Shown: piece after piece, positions 35,996 to 47,675 of the stretch | Layout of the letters: every line of letters begins with the position of its first letter | Position numbering within the stretch: the first letter of the stretch is position 1 | Notes under the pieces: model-generated | Told to the model about the DNA's origin: nothing | Database searches by the model: none | Seen by the model: only the letters and a program-made list of their open reading frames with translations | DNA from: Exophiala sp. HKRS030 | Taxonomy: Eukaryota > Ascomycota > Eurotiomycetes > Chaetothyriales > Herpotrichiellaceae | Assembly (NCBI GenBank): GCA_023897205.1 | Contig: JAHWDD010000001.1 | Location: 5,952,001-6,016,000, forward strand | Reading direction: 5' to 3' | DNA length: 64,000 nucleotides | Translations under genes and position numbers: made by a program

Positions 35996-38900
35996 ACTCA
36001 TGCTCAATCGTGCTCCGGCTGAAGATAACTCAACCACACGACATAGAGACAAACAACCTCCTCGATCTTTCTCCGACTCCCCACAACCTCATCTCTCTCT
36101 CTGTGTGTGTGCATGAAGAAAAGACTTTATTTTTGCTATCTGGTCGTTACTTTTCTGTTTATATTTTCTTCGAGTGGGTTCTTCGGCAACAAAAAGCAAG
36201 CGAGTACATAGAGCAACTGCATTTTGAGCGAGCAAGCGCGGCGTCGAGTGCATTTTTGGCAAGTACAACAACCATAATATCATTACACTATGTGATGCAC
36301 TCAGGAAACAATAGTCAAGATGTCAGTGATTGTAAAACATAGTTAACTCTCCGAGAGCCTTAATTTTTGGAGCTGCGTAGAACGGAAGAAGTCGTACTCG
36401 AGATTCATTCAAGCTATGGTGATATATATTATCATTACTTCTGCAACATCCGTCATACTGGAAAGGAAATGAGAACAATGTGACTAAGCATATCGCAGTA
36501 TAAAACAGAACTTGAAACTCCAACAGCACAGAGAGATCCAGCCTCAATTACTCTTTTTAAATGTTAGTGTTTTTCTTCATCTCAGGTGGGACGCAGCAGT
36601 GACGAGGAGCAAGGGGAACATAGTTTCCCCTCACGCGAAGCCTATCCTGGAAGTCGAAAAGAAACGATCGTGAATGAAAGTGTTGGACAATGGCATAGAG
36701 AAGGCATGTTTTCGCGTGTTGCAATGAGCGTGATGACTTCGTTGAGCCGATATGATGGATTGAGGTAGTGAGTGACTTTCAAGGGAAGATAGTTGGTGTA
36801 ACAAGCGTGTTGAGTATGCTTGAATGAAGAGTGTAAGTTCTCACTGTAATGAGCGCGGTCGTTGCGATAAAGACAGACATCTTTGCAAATTGTAGGGAGA
36901 ATTCCGATCTGGTCGACACTAGCGAGAGCCCACGCTGTATGAGACGTCTCTATGTCTGGGAGAAACCTTCATGTCGAAGTGGTTGTGAGGTATATCTCTG
37001 AAGGAAAGTATAGTGATGTAGCAAGCAGCATCACTTGAAACGAGTGTTGCCATCTTTTGCCCTCGCGGCGCTTTCAGTAAAAATGAACGAAATATTGACG
37101 ACGGTAGTCTAAACTGGACTAGCCTTGACTTGAAATTCATGCCTAGACGGCTAGAAGAAGTACTCATTTCTGCAGGGCGTCCTGGCATCGAAAGTGAAAG
37201 GAGCAAGCGCGATGCCTTGGCCGCAATGAATGTAAGAAGGGAAAGGCTGCTTTTCTCCAAAAGTATCGATCTCAGCATAGAATGAGTGTGCATCTGAGAA
37301 GGATAGACAACTTGAAATAGGAAGCGGTTTGCGTGCTCGATTCAGGAAAATACGACCATGATGGTCCATGTTGATCAATTTCCTCAAGGGCCTTGTCGTG
37401 GTTCGAACGGGAAAAAGTCTGAGAAACAGCTGACTCGATATGACTGAATGAGTGGATCTGATCCGGCAGTGACAAAGGACTGTCGTGTGCAATTGCCAGC
37501 GATTGCATAGTTGGTAGAGTGTAGGTCGACGACGTGCAGAGAAACGAAAATTGAAGACGCAGTGAAGCAGAATGTTGCAGCAAAGGGTGTAATGCCAGCA
37601 GAAGAAGAATGCAACTCCTGAGATGGAGGACATAGTGAAGGGTTTCGCGAGGCTAACCATAGGATAACCGAAGACCTGGATCTTGCTGGTCTCGAAACTG
37701 TGGAAGCCGGGCCTGCGGTTAGGAAAGCTGTGCTTGTTCTGGAAGGACTCTCATTCAAGGTTTCATAAATAGTAGAGTAATTCTGAGCATATATGTTTCA
37801 TCAGATGTTGTGACTGTGCTTGAATAATGCCCGCGAGCTTTGATGGTAAAACGATGAATGGAAATTCATGCCGTGCGAGATTGAATATTGGCATCCATGA
37901 ATAATGATCAGGTGCATTTCAAACAATAGCGGGCGAAAATTGAACGGTCGATGCGGCCCACTGATACTTGCTTCGACCAAGTTTCTTATGAAGACGATAT
38001 GCCCGCTCGGAGCGTAGGTCGAAAGCATTCATGATCTTTATTGATAATTGCAGTGCCGCTGTCAGGAATTCCGACAATGTGTAGTCTGCACGCGGTGTTA
38101 CTTCGACTATGACTTGTGATCGCTCCGAGGTAAAAGATGTGTCAAGGGTAAGCTGAGGACGGAGGGCCTTGCCAGTGCTCTGAATGAGTCGTTCTTGATC
38201 CATGATGATTTGTTTTGCTGACTTTCGTAAGACCGCAGAACTGATTTGTGCGCAGAAGACAATGCCAGATAACGCAGAGCTGATGGCGAGCAAGCGAAGT
38301 GCAAGAGATAGCATGTTTTCAGATATGGGGAAAGATGTCTTGTGGATTTTAACTAAAAAGTATAAGTGAGAGTAGTCAAGGGTGCAGACCACCAAGAAAG
38401 CTCAGACGGAGAACATTGCGTGAAATAAATCGATGAAGATGTAAAAGATTTGGTGGCTGATATTGGAAGCTATATAGATATTATTGTGCATAATCAATAG
38501 TCGTGTCTCCTGATATGAACGCGCGATATAAGTTGAGTCTAGAGGGAAAAAGGTCAGAAAAGTAGCGAATCAGCTGCGTTGGACATGTCCCGAGGCCATT
38601 CATCCTGTCAAGATCCTGCAAAGTGACGGAGGTGGAGGACACTTGGTGCAGAGGCTTTGGGCATGTTGTGATCAGCACAGGAGTCGTTCTTCTTCGTAGA
38701 CATCGGTTAGAGGACAAAAAGCTCAAAACTCTTGATTGATGATGATAGAGGCTTTGGAAATCCGGTGCATTGACTATCATCCGAGCGTCTTTTGAGGCTC
38801 GGACCAAGCGATTCTCTGGGAAGGCTGGGAAGGACCGCACCGTGACTTCTGCCGATATCTGGTTGAACAGTTTTTGCACTCACCGTACGAACGAAGACTC

Positions 38901-40109
38901 AAGGAAGCGCTTTGATGAATTTGAGAAGGAGCTATTACATGCCCAGTTTGTATATGAACTCGAGGTCTCTGATATTCAGGGAAGGGCGAGGTATGGAATG
39001 GAAGAGATGTCGAAATAACGTGGCAGGAACTGCGCTAATAAAGTTTAGGGGCACAGGCCAACACAAACCATACATTCACGAAACTCTCGAGGTCGGTCCA
39101 TGGAGAAGAGGTGCGGCTCAGCCGTTGATATCAATGAAGTGCCGGTAGATCTGCTCGCATCCGCGCTGGGATTTTCTTCGAATGGTTGTTTGAACCACAC
39201 ATCTCGTGATATGGTAGGATGCTCCACACAACCACCGGCAGTAGGGTCGAGGACGCGGGAGTCCTCGTGACGCGCATCCTGACTCAAGGTCTGCATTCGG
39301 CTTCTCGAAAATGAGAAGGCAGGAGAGGCTGGGATTGCTTATGGAAGTGACAGATTGACAGCAAAGTCAGTATGAAGTTCTGGTAGATAGACTGATTCAC
39401 AAGGTTGACCGGCTGTTTTGTAACCTGATTTGGGTTTTGGTGGCAACCCGCAGCCTCGAATGCAACATCTCTGGATTCTAGAGACTATGATCTTACAAAT
39501 TGCAAATCAGTAGTGATGGCGATTGGCGTTGATTAAGGCAGTGGATGAGGACGGTGGGAGAAAGGATCGAATTTCGCCAAGAAGTGGACCGGAGCGGAAA
39601 ATTGAAACCTCCGTATAGTGAATATATTATCCAAATATCCGAATCTCGAAGGCACTCTCAAATCCTTGTTTGAAGACTCAGAGTCTGTTATACCTTCCAG
39701 TGCGACATGCTACTTTATCTGTCTTTTTTGTGAAGACTGTCTATGCCATTCCATCTTCTGCGCTATTGTGCGCTCGTTTCATCCATTTGATTAAATATCG
39801 AGCTGGAAATTTCCCTCGATCACGACCTCTCCACTGGGATAGGAAGAAGGATATCAGAGCCACAGAGAGATCACGATTATGTTGTGTTCTGTGACGATGC
39901 GATATCACTATTCGTGACGCTGTCGTAGCGTCACCCGTCCAGGTGTTGCCCCAGGCCAGCAGTGAACTTGGCCTTCATCCAGTTAAGTTCGTTCGGCCTG
40001 AGAGGGGCATCCTCATAATCCACCATCTTCAATGCAATTCACGTCTTCAAAATCACAAAGATATATTCGGCTGCCGTAAATTGTATGAGAGAACAATATA
40101 TGACCAGTC
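35996..40109. other. 4.1-kb stretch without a supported gene
   Basis: The first few hundred bases are the 3' end of the giant gene. Many minus-strand ORFs of 60-170 residues occur (36919-37293, 37151-37660, 37384-37758, 37919-38395, 38481-38879). They overlap each other in different frames. The piece starting at 38314 (-) begins with a hydrophobic, signal-like stretch (MLSLALRLLAISSALSGIVF), so a small secreted or membrane protein is possible, but I see no family. No strong RIP skew. Confidence 0.45.
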
Positions 40110-41330
40110 ATGCCATCGACCTCAACTCCCGAGGATGTCCGCGATGAAGTTCTCGCCAACCTCACCACATATCTCGCAACACACAATATCACTCACTCAA
40201 CGTCCTTAGCGTTCCGTCGCATCCCAGGGAAAGGCATCGGCATCTACAGCACAGCCCGCATTCCCGCAAATACTCGAATTTTCCATGTCCCAACATTGGC
40301 TCTGCTGACCACCTCATCAATTCCACTGTCATTTGCCAGCAAAGACATCAGGACCAAGATCCCCGTTCATGCTCTTTTAAGCGCATACCTAGCTTTCGGA
40401 ATCACCGAGGAGAGAAGGAAAGCAATGTTAGGCTGGACGGACACGTGGCCGAAATGGGACGACTTTGCGTCTAGTATGCCGCTCTTCTGGCCAGAAGGGA
40501 CGAGGAAGCCTGTAGTGCTTTCCAACCATGACTCAATCGAAGGGCTCGAAAGTCAAGGAAGAAACACCACGTTCATCCCCCTCCCACCGACGCTGACTGG
40601 CACTTGGTTATCCCCAACCCCAACCCCAAGCACATCCGGCTCTGGATCCTCACGTGTCCCTCTCCTCGATAGCCAACTGAAGAAACTGTCCGCACATCTC
40701 AGCACAACTGCAACAATGTTCCCCGAATATTCGACCTCCTTGCTCGATCCCACGTCCTCGTTACGTCGTACATACCTCTACAAGTGGGCTAACATCAACA
40801 CAAGATGTTTCTACCACGTGCAACCAGGGAAACGTGCTCCCATAGATTCCAACGAAGCCATGGCACTCTGTCCAGGAATGGATCTATTCAACCATTCCGA
40901 CAATCCAACTTGCCGGACGTCGTATGACAGACGCGGCTTCTATGTTACCACAAGCGTAGATATTCCCAGTGGTGAAGAACTATTGCTGAGTTATGGGGCG
41001 CACGGGAATGACCTGTTATGGAGTGAGTATGGATTTGTCATGGACATGAATCATGACGACCACGTTGCTTTCGACGAAATCGTACTTTCCACTCTGTCTG
41101 AGGAGGAGAAAAGCATACTGACAAAATCTGGGTACTTGGGTAACTACAGCCTGACTAGTCAAGGTGTGTGCTGGAGGACCGAAGTTGTTTCGTGGTTGGG
41201 GATACTGACTCAAACACAATGGTTTCGCTTCTTGGAAGGCAACTTTACCCCTGAAACAGCTGATCGCTTGTTCTTGGATAGCGGCAGTAAAGTCCTGGGG
41301 AAAAGGAGAAAAGGAAACCAGGGCAGATAA
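40110..41330 (+). CDS. SET-domain lysine methyltransferase (RuBisCO-LSMT/SETD-like)
   Basis: The open frame codes for 406 residues. The split SET domain shows its start (FRRIPGKGIGIYSTARIPAN), the central CPGMDLFNHSDNPTC box, where the NHS motif binds S-adenosylmethionine, and the closing SGEELLLSYGAHGNDLLWSE with the catalytic tyrosine region. Such proteins methylate lysines on cytosolic or ribosomal proteins rather than histone tails; the substrate cannot be read here. The family has a C-terminal helical substrate-binding domain. After the stop at 41330 that domain seems to continue in another frame: from about 41324 to 41740 an open frame carries VTWVTSMRRRAEESICGLLQ and RLGLSIRRWLQIMEMSHNEL. 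A single lost base in the GGG at 41321-41323 would join the two into about 540 residues. So the true end is probably 41740. Confidence 0.88.
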   Translation: MPSTSTPEDVRDEVLANLTTYLATHNITHSTSLAFRRIPGKGIGIYSTARIPANTRIFHVPTLALLTTSSIPLSFASKDIRTKIPVHALLSAYLAFGITEERRKAMLGWTDTWPKWDDFASSMPLFWPEGTRKPVVLSNHDSIEGLESQGRNTTFIPLPPTLTGTWLSPTPTPSTSGSGSSRVPLLDSQLKKLSAHLSTTATMFPEYSTSLLDPTSSLRRTYLYKWANINTRCFYHVQPGKRAPIDSNEAMALCPGMDLFNHSDNPTCRTSYDRRGFYVTTSVDIPSGEELLLSYGAHGNDLLWSEYGFVMDMNHDDHVAFDEIVLSTLSEEEKSILTKSGYLGNYSLTSQGVCWRTEVVSWLGILTQTQWFRFLEGNFTPETADRLFLDSGSKVLGKRRKGNQGR

Positions 41331-41740
41331 CAGCAGATAAGGATGAACACGCACGCAATGAAAAACCCACCGTCAGAGCGACGCGTCGAAAAGTGACCTG
41401 GGTGACAAGCATGAGACGTCGCGCAGAGGAGTCTATCTGTGGATTATTGCAAATAGCTGACGAGGCTTCCATCACCCAACTGATTGAAATTTTCGCGGGG
41501 GAGTCGAGTAAACGCGGGCATCAAGGGCAAAATGGTCGAAATACGGCTGAAGTGCACTCCATCGCAAACGTGAGACTCGGGCTAAGCATCAGAAGGTGGT
41601 TGCAGATCATGGAAATGTCCCACAATGAGTTGACCACGTTCGAAACTTCACCAGCAATTTCTGGGGATACGATCGACCATAGTGAACAGATAAATACACT
41701 GAGAGCAATGTGTATAAAGATTTTGGAACAAATCAATTGA

Positions 41741-42364
41741 GTTCAACGACCATATGTGCTCTTCGAAAGAGCATGGGACTGGTATGCCACACCTTCGGCT
41801 TGCCACGACCCTCAGGGTTTGAGGCCCCAATTGTGGACAATCGCGCCAGTGGTTTCATACCATTGTTGGTACAATTCGAGCCACCAGTCGGCGCCTGCAA
41901 ACCTCGGAAGCAAATTTCCGCAACTCGAGGCTAGGTCTTCCCCCAGGATAGGCACTGGTGTATTGCACTTCTAGAGCTTTCAAAAAGATAGGCTAGGAAA
42001 GTTCATTCCGCTTATCAAAGTAGAACACCCTAGATGACCAGTATCGTTTGTTCCCACCAACAAAAATAGTCCGCGCAACGTCTGTTGAATGTTGTGTATG
42101 GACAAGCACAAGGCTTTTGGTCTTAAGCCGCCGGGCTCCACCATCCGTAGACGCATTTCCCAGAGTACTGTCGTCTAGTTGGGGGAGATACAAGGCCTAA
42201 TTTCGAGCAGTAGCAGAGTACGCAAACGCACTCGCGGCATCCTGGGGAATTGGTAACAAATATGGAGCTAGCTCACCTGAACACCAATTTTGGAGAACTT
42301 TACGTTTGGCCGTGATCTTCAGACGATCTACCAATTGGGAGGGGCTGTCTGGACGAAATAATGC
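41741..42364. other. intergenic between convergent SET gene and LRP1
   Basis: Holds two 3' ends; no gene or RNA supported. Confidence 0.5.
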
Positions 42365-43458
42365 TCAACCATTGCTCGCATTTTGCCCTGATTTGGCATC
42401 ACTACCTTTCCTTGATGCTTGCTTCGTGGCCTTCTTTTTCGCTTTCTTCGACGTCTTAGTCGCCTTGATCGGCTGCGGAGCCATGTTAGCAATTCGCTGA
42501 GCACGGGCAGCTTTGCTACGACGTTTTGGACCGGGAAGTGCTGAGTTGGAGGAGTTGGAGCTGGACTTCGGTTTCTCATTCGCAGGCTGATTCTGTAGAG
42601 AGGTTTGCGTGTTGACGTCAACAGGATTATGTGCAGATGATTCAGGTGTTGACAAGTGGGAGGCTGAATCATCAGATCCGAGGTCACTTGGCGCATCATC
42701 CTCCTGGAGGGAAGTGGACATGGAATGGCCTTCGGATTCTTCATGAACTTCACCTTCCTCCATGGCAATTAGCTTGGCTGCTTCATGTGCGGCTGCGAGG
42801 GCATCGGCATCAGCATCAGCATCAGTATCGGCTGCGGCTTCGGCACGAAGAACATGATCTGCTGCTATCCTGTTCTGTCCATTGGCAGTGGCTTTTCCCT
42901 TCATGATATTTTCTAGATCTTTCAGGCGTCTTTTAGCTAATAGCTTCTCGCGGGCCTCACGCTCCCTACGCTCGAGGTCGTACTTGTCGTTGCCCGCCTA
43001 AAAAATTGTAAGTGGGAGATGTGAGAGTTTGTTCAGGTTCGCTGACCAGTGCATGTTTGATGAATCTGCCTGCGGCGTCTTTGTCCAGAACAAGATTTGG
43101 TTGAGGTTTTGAAGGGGCAGTCTCGGCGGCTTTAATTTTCTCAAAGTACTGCTTGACTCGCGACAGTTCTCGAAATACAGGGTGTTCTTTTGCCTGTACA
43201 CCGTGGGTTTTGAGATACGCTGCATGACCAAGATAAGCGATTTTGCACATTGTCAAGGAGGGCTCACTGCAACGCACAAAAGATGAGTGATTCGATGGCG
43301 TAGACAAGCAGAACGTTCAGTTTTGCGCGTTCAAGAAGCGGAAGTTTGAGGGTTGTCACTGCGAGGGTATCAGAAAGGAGTGGTTCGAGGTTATCTTCAA
43401 GATCCTCCAAGTTTTCTTCGAGTTGCTCAATCAGAGCAAGGACGGACTTGGTATCCAT
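42365..43458 (-). CDS. LRP1: LRP1/C1D exosome cofactor (Sas10/Utp3/C1D family)
   Basis: Three exons, 43458-43278, 43219-43047 and 42997-42365 (introns 58 and 49 bases), give 328 residues. The first splice yields AIESLIFSYLKTHGVQAKEH, then PVFRELSRVKQYFEKIKAAE, the hallmark of C1D/Rrp47 proteins. The N-terminal helix LIEQLEENLEDLEDNLEPLL and the segment DAAGRFIKHALAGNDKYDLE complete the Sas10/C1D domain. Rrp47/Lrp1 binds Rrp6 and supports 3'-end processing of rRNA and snoRNA by the nuclear exosome. The C-terminal half is long and low-complexity: an Ala-Asp repeat (about 42790-42850), an acidic Ser-rich stretch, then a Lys-rich tail (TKTSKKAKKKATKQASRK), likely for RNA binding or nuclear import. 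A second ATG five codons upstream (43473) is possible. Confidence 0.93.
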
Positions 43459-44236
43459 GATCTCGAAGTGCAAGAATGATCATGGGTGAAGCAGTCAAAG
43501 GTCGAATCGTGCGCTTGCGGTCGAGTCTGTTGAAATGGGGAGATGGCACAGAAAGAATAAATCTAGGTGGTCGAGAATGTGTGGTATTGAGATGTGAAGA
43601 TTCGCGAACGACGGCGACAAGAGTCGGAACCTGTCGAAGAACGTTTGGCCTTGTTTGGCTAAACCGGCGCGGAAAAAACTGTTTCTCCACAGTTTGGAAT
43701 ATTAAAGCGGCGGAGATCGAGCACTCATTTCTGGGGTAGATTCAGCTTCATGTGGCCGCTAACTGAAAGAGATCACGGAATAGTAAGGCGGCGTCAGTTA
43801 TTGCCTAAAGAGGGTTGACGGCGGATCAGTTTCTCCAAATCTTTCGGTCAGGATGAGTTGCAGACGAGTTGTAGATTCTCCAACGTATCACATACGCATG
43901 AGAGGTACGGATGTCAACCTTCAGACTTCAAACACTCTTTTGTCTTTTCCAGATACCACTTATACTAAATGATACTGGTTCTGCTACTATCTAAGTCTTG
44001 ACTAGGCAGCCTGCCATCGGAACCATATTGCAACAGTCCCAAACGAGAATCGTCCCGCAGTCCAAAGCATCAGCCATTCAACCACAGTATTCAAGCTGTC
44101 TCGTCGGGGTTTCCAGAGTTCCCTTTTCAGGGCTGTGGCACGATGGCCCAAGACATCTTTGGTCACCAATTTAACTATCCCTAAATCATCGCCACGTCTA
44201 CTGACCTTATCGAGACGTCCGGTTGCCTTCTCTACC
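43459..44236. other. divergent upstream region of LRP1 and the ketopantoate-reductase-like gene
   Basis: From about 44005 to 44236 the frame of the downstream gene is open and reads like a mitochondrial presequence (FQSSLFRAVARWPKTSL; LLTLSRRPVAFST), but has no ATG. Otherwise no coding signal. Confidence 0.5.
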
Positions 44237-45670
44237 ATGTCCGAGTCTCAATCTTGGTGGTCGGGCTCTCCTCCCACCCGCAGCCCCTCTGATGAGCCAA
44301 TGTCCTTCGAATCTCGACCTTTTGAGAACATCGGGCCTGAGATTCAGGATGAGGAATTACTTACAAGACGCGTTCACATCATCGGCCTGGGGAGCATCGG
44401 CACACTGGTCGCACATTCACTTAAATGCCTCCCGAATCCTCCACCAATCACTCTCATGATGCACAAAGAACAAATGTATTCAAGGTTCAAACAGAACGGA
44501 AGGTTATTGCGGCTCATCAACAAGCAAAGCGAGGTCAATGATGAGCAGACAGGCTTCGACGTTGATGTTCTCAAAGTTGCTGAGGACGGCTCGCCCTTGT
44601 GGAACTTTGTCCGTGATCGACCTCGCGGTCCCCAGGATCAACCCACAAATCCAGTCGAGCCCGCAGAAGTTCTGCCCAACGGAGAAATTTTCATCTACAC
44701 TATCATTGTTGCTGTTAAAGGATTTGCAACGGTCACCTCGATGCAGTCCATCAAACATCGTGTCGACTCTCGCACTACGATATGCTTTATACAGAATGGG
44801 ATGGGCCAGATTGACGAGTTGAACCGTGAGGTCTTTACCGACCCAGAGACGCGACCGACCTATATGCTAGGAATCGTCTCGCATGGCTGCTACCTGTCTG
44901 GTCAGTTTGCCGTGATGCACGCAGGTTTTGGGACAGTGGCCCTGGGTATATATCGGGATCACGATCGGTACCCTCTTCCGCAGCAAACTTCCACGCCAGA
45001 TCTTGCCCAATTGCCAAAAGAAGAAAGGAAAAGATTTTTCCCCACGGACGAGGACTTGTTCTCCAACCTCTCTTCGAGATATCTTCTGCGCACCTTGACA
45101 CGATCTCCAGTCCTTGCATGTGCTGCCTTTCCCTATCTTGATCTTTTCCAGCTGCAGCTCGAAAAGTTGTCGACAAATGCCATATTGAATCCGCTGACTG
45201 CGTTACTCAACCTTCCAAATGGTGCCACTACGGACAACAAAGATCTGAGTGTGGTGCAAAGACTTCTCTTGGCTGAAATCTCGCTAGTAATCCGCTCACT
45301 GCCCGAATTGGAAGGTATCCCAAACGTACGCAGAAGATTCTCCGCCCAACGACTCGAACATTTAATGTTGGGAGTTGCCACAAGAACTGCACGAAATTCT
45401 AGTAGTATGCGCGAGGACGTCAGATTTGGCAAAGACACTGAAATCAGCTACATCAATGGTTATATCGTCCGTCGAGGAGAAGAGCGGGGCATTAAATGTG
45501 CCCTTAATTACATGCTGATGAAACTGATCAAAGCGAAAACATGGTCGCAGAAAAATGGGGAGGATGTTGGAGTTCCATACGAAGCGACCCGTATTGCAGG
45601 CCGAGAATCTTCTGATGGCACTATCACCATCGAGGACAACAGTACCCCCGCAAGAGGCGAGGTGCGGTGA
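44237..45670 (+). CDS. ketopantoate reductase (ApbA/PanE)-like dehydrogenase
   Basis: The first in-frame ATG is at 44237, giving 477 residues. The NADP-binding start VHIIGLGSIGTLVAHSL has GxGxxG; later come VAVKGFAT and CFIQNGMGQIDELN, with the conserved Asn of the active site, and in the C-terminal helical domain LEKLSTNAILNPLTALLNLP, with the conserved Lys and Asn. The Glu region is SSMREDVRFGKDTEISYING. These fit 2-dehydropantoate 2-reductases, which make pantoate for coenzyme A. The protein is longer than the usual 300-350 residues, with an insert around IYRDHDRYPLPQQ, so it may be one of the fungal ApbA-fold proteins of unknown substrate. Upstream sequence in the same frame looks like a mitochondrial targeting peptide, so a short 5' exon may have been missed. 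Confidence 0.88.
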   Translation: MSESQSWWSGSPPTRSPSDEPMSFESRPFENIGPEIQDEELLTRRVHIIGLGSIGTLVAHSLKCLPNPPPITLMMHKEQMYSRFKQNGRLLRLINKQSEVNDEQTGFDVDVLKVAEDGSPLWNFVRDRPRGPQDQPTNPVEPAEVLPNGEIFIYTIIVAVKGFATVTSMQSIKHRVDSRTTICFIQNGMGQIDELNREVFTDPETRPTYMLGIVSHGCYLSGQFAVMHAGFGTVALGIYRDHDRYPLPQQTSTPDLAQLPKEERKRFFPTDEDLFSNLSSRYLLRTLTRSPVLACAAFPYLDLFQLQLEKLSTNAILNPLTALLNLPNGATTDNKDLSVVQRLLLAEISLVIRSLPELEGIPNVRRRFSAQRLEHLMLGVATRTARNSSSMREDVRFGKDTEISYINGYIVRRGEERGIKCALNYMLMKLIKAKTWSQKNGEDVGVPYEATRIAGRESSDGTITIEDNSTPARGEVR

Positions 45671-47129
45671 CCACCACTAGTCAATCCAGATGGAATTTGA
45701 TATTGGCTATAGAATTACAGCCGAATAATGTCGACCATCAATGGTGAGATCCGTGCCGCAGCTCGGAATCGATTTGTTGGTGTGGATTCGCCGGAGCACT
45801 AGAGTTCATTGACAGATGACAGAACGTCATCTACCCACAGACAATATCAACAATGCTATGGCTCGCCCACGAGAAAGGCACTGCCCTGTTTACACTGATT
45901 ACTTGGCATTGTCAAGATTGATCGATCTCCCAAGCGAGGCAGAAGTGGCGTTGTGGTCGCTTAACCAGTTTCTTGATCGGACAGCCGCCAGCCTCATCAA
46001 GATTACCATACGCACCAGCACCACGGTCTAGATGCAAACGTGCCAGCATAAGCACGGAGCTGGGAAGAGCTCCAATTATCTTTGACAGCGAAAGTCTTTC
46101 AATATTGCTATGATTGAAATATCAATAATTTGCCGACAAAGCCATCAGTATTCTACCGAGTCAATGGGACAGACACAGATCTGAGATACACAATCCAGAC
46201 CTTGGCTGTCGTTGAATGAGGTCTCGAGCTATGAATCCACACAAGCTGCACGCATGCGTGCGACTTACATGCTCTCCTCACAGGTCAGCAGCCAGTGGCA
46301 AGTCCTGGTAGGCACGTAGCGGCGGTTCAGTCGTTGTGCCAATGCAGCAGGAGACGGTGGAGAGAATATCAATGACTCAGCCAAGATGATTGGAGATCCA
46401 AAAATACTCCAGACAGAATCTCTTTACCAATGGTGAAAGCGCCGCCAACATCGCCACGGCCGAGGCCCGGAATTTGGCCAGATGCCAAGAATACCGGTCC
46501 AAGGTCTGAAATTTCGACTTAGTTTGTCCAGCCTGAGGCAGGACTTCAGTCAATAACTTTCGCAAGCTCTGAGAATGGCCAAACTAACTAGACCAAAGAT
46601 TATCATGCCGCTCCATACCACGGATCTCATTCAGGCAAATGACAGTACCGTATCTTTAGCACACACAGGATGGCGACCTCGTGGCTGGGAGTGGGCCGCT
46701 GAAGATGTCTAATCTAGTGGATGTCAAGGGACTGTGCATTTTGACCTGGGACTGTGGGTGGATCTCACACACCCTTCCCCACAACGTCCATGCGCCGCTG
46801 AATATTTTGCATTTTGAGTTTGAATCAATCCTCGCTTTGTCCGCACGCTTGTTGAGCTATGCCACCACGATTGCGGAGCACAACAAGTCAGTAGGTGCGA
46901 TGCCTAGCTATTATTGCCTAGCCTACTAAGGAAACGATGCTGCGATTCAAAGACAGGCCCAACATGATATCTCGCGCGTATAAAGCCGATGCCTTCCCCA
47001 GGTACATCGGACGAGACTTGTGTGCATCTACAAAGTCATTCGCTAATAGCTTCAATTGGTTCATCTGACCTTTCGTCCTCACAGTCGTTTCAGTCCTCTG
47101 ACTTATACTCCATCACTACCAATATCAAG
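45671..47129. other. intergenic, promoter of secreted NTF2-like protein at the right end
   Basis: No supported gene. ORFs at 45816-46031, 46377-46565 and 46681-46929 are short and motif-free. Confidence 0.5.
46979..46985 (+). promoter_or_regulatory. candidate TATA box
   Basis: TATAAAG 145-151 bases before the ATG at 47130, a normal distance allowing a leader of about 110 bases. Sequence match only. Confidence 0.5.
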
Positions 47130-47675
47130 ATGCGTTCATTCATCACCATCGCCGCCGCGGCTTCCCTCATTTCCTCCGTCGCTGCCGCTCCACCGCCATG
47201 GGTTGCCGGAGGCTTCTGGGGCCGCATCAACCCAGGCAAGTGCCTGACACAAGAATCGGTCGACTACCTCGTCGCTGGATTTGAGGGCTTGATCTCCGCC
47301 TACTCTGATGCCAATGCCGACAAGCTTCTCGCCGATGACTTTACCGACTTCTCCGACAGCATCAACTCTCTCGCTGGATACCCAGTTGGCGCGGTGACAT
47401 TCCCAAGCAAAGCAGCTTTCAAGGCCGGCCAGGGTGCTCAACCAGCAGTCCCTATTCAGACGCTTGCTGTTGACGCCTTCACTTGCGACACTATCGCCCT
47501 CCGCTGGCTCGTGACACTCCAGCCCGAGCCAGTCAAGGGTATCACCATCCTGAAGACATCAAATGCTCAGGGCCAAAAGGACACATGGCAAATCAAGACC
47601 ATCTTCACCGAATTCAACAGCATCTCATGGCTCAAGGACATCGGCGGTACCGTCACTCTCCCCAGCAGAGGATAA
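47130..47675 (+). CDS. small secreted NTF2-like protein
   Basis: Single-exon gene for 181 residues. I start at 47130, not at the upstream in-frame ATG (46989), because 47130 begins a textbook signal peptide (MRSFITIAAAASLISSVAAA, then PPPW) and lies downstream of a TATA box. The mature domain starts CLTQESVDYLVAGFEGLISA and has the NTF2-like order: helices, an acidic loop (LLADDFTDFSDSINSLAG) and a sheet ending WQIKTIFTEFNSISWLKDIG. Two cysteines (CLTQ and FTCDT) may form a disulfide. Proteins of this type are abundant in secretomes of filamentous fungi, and their role is mostly unknown. Strong codon preference for C-ending codons suggests high expression. Confidence 0.88.
   Translation: MRSFITIAAAASLISSVAAAPPPWVAGGFWGRINPGKCLTQESVDYLVAGFEGLISAYSDANADKLLADDFTDFSDSINSLAGYPVGAVTFPSKAAFKAGQGAQPAVPIQTLAVDAFTCDTIALRWLVTLQPEPVKGITILKTSNAQGQKDTWQIKTIFTEFNSISWLKDIGGTVTLPSRG

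Noticed and set aside
41287..41321. A 35-base GT-AG intron joining the two SET gene parts
   Set aside because: The phase fits, but 35 bases is below the normal minimum and the interval is purine-rich with no branch point.
41393..41740. Independent small gene after the SET gene
   Set aside because: Its sequence fits the missing C-terminal domain, and the frame is open upstream to the SET stop region.
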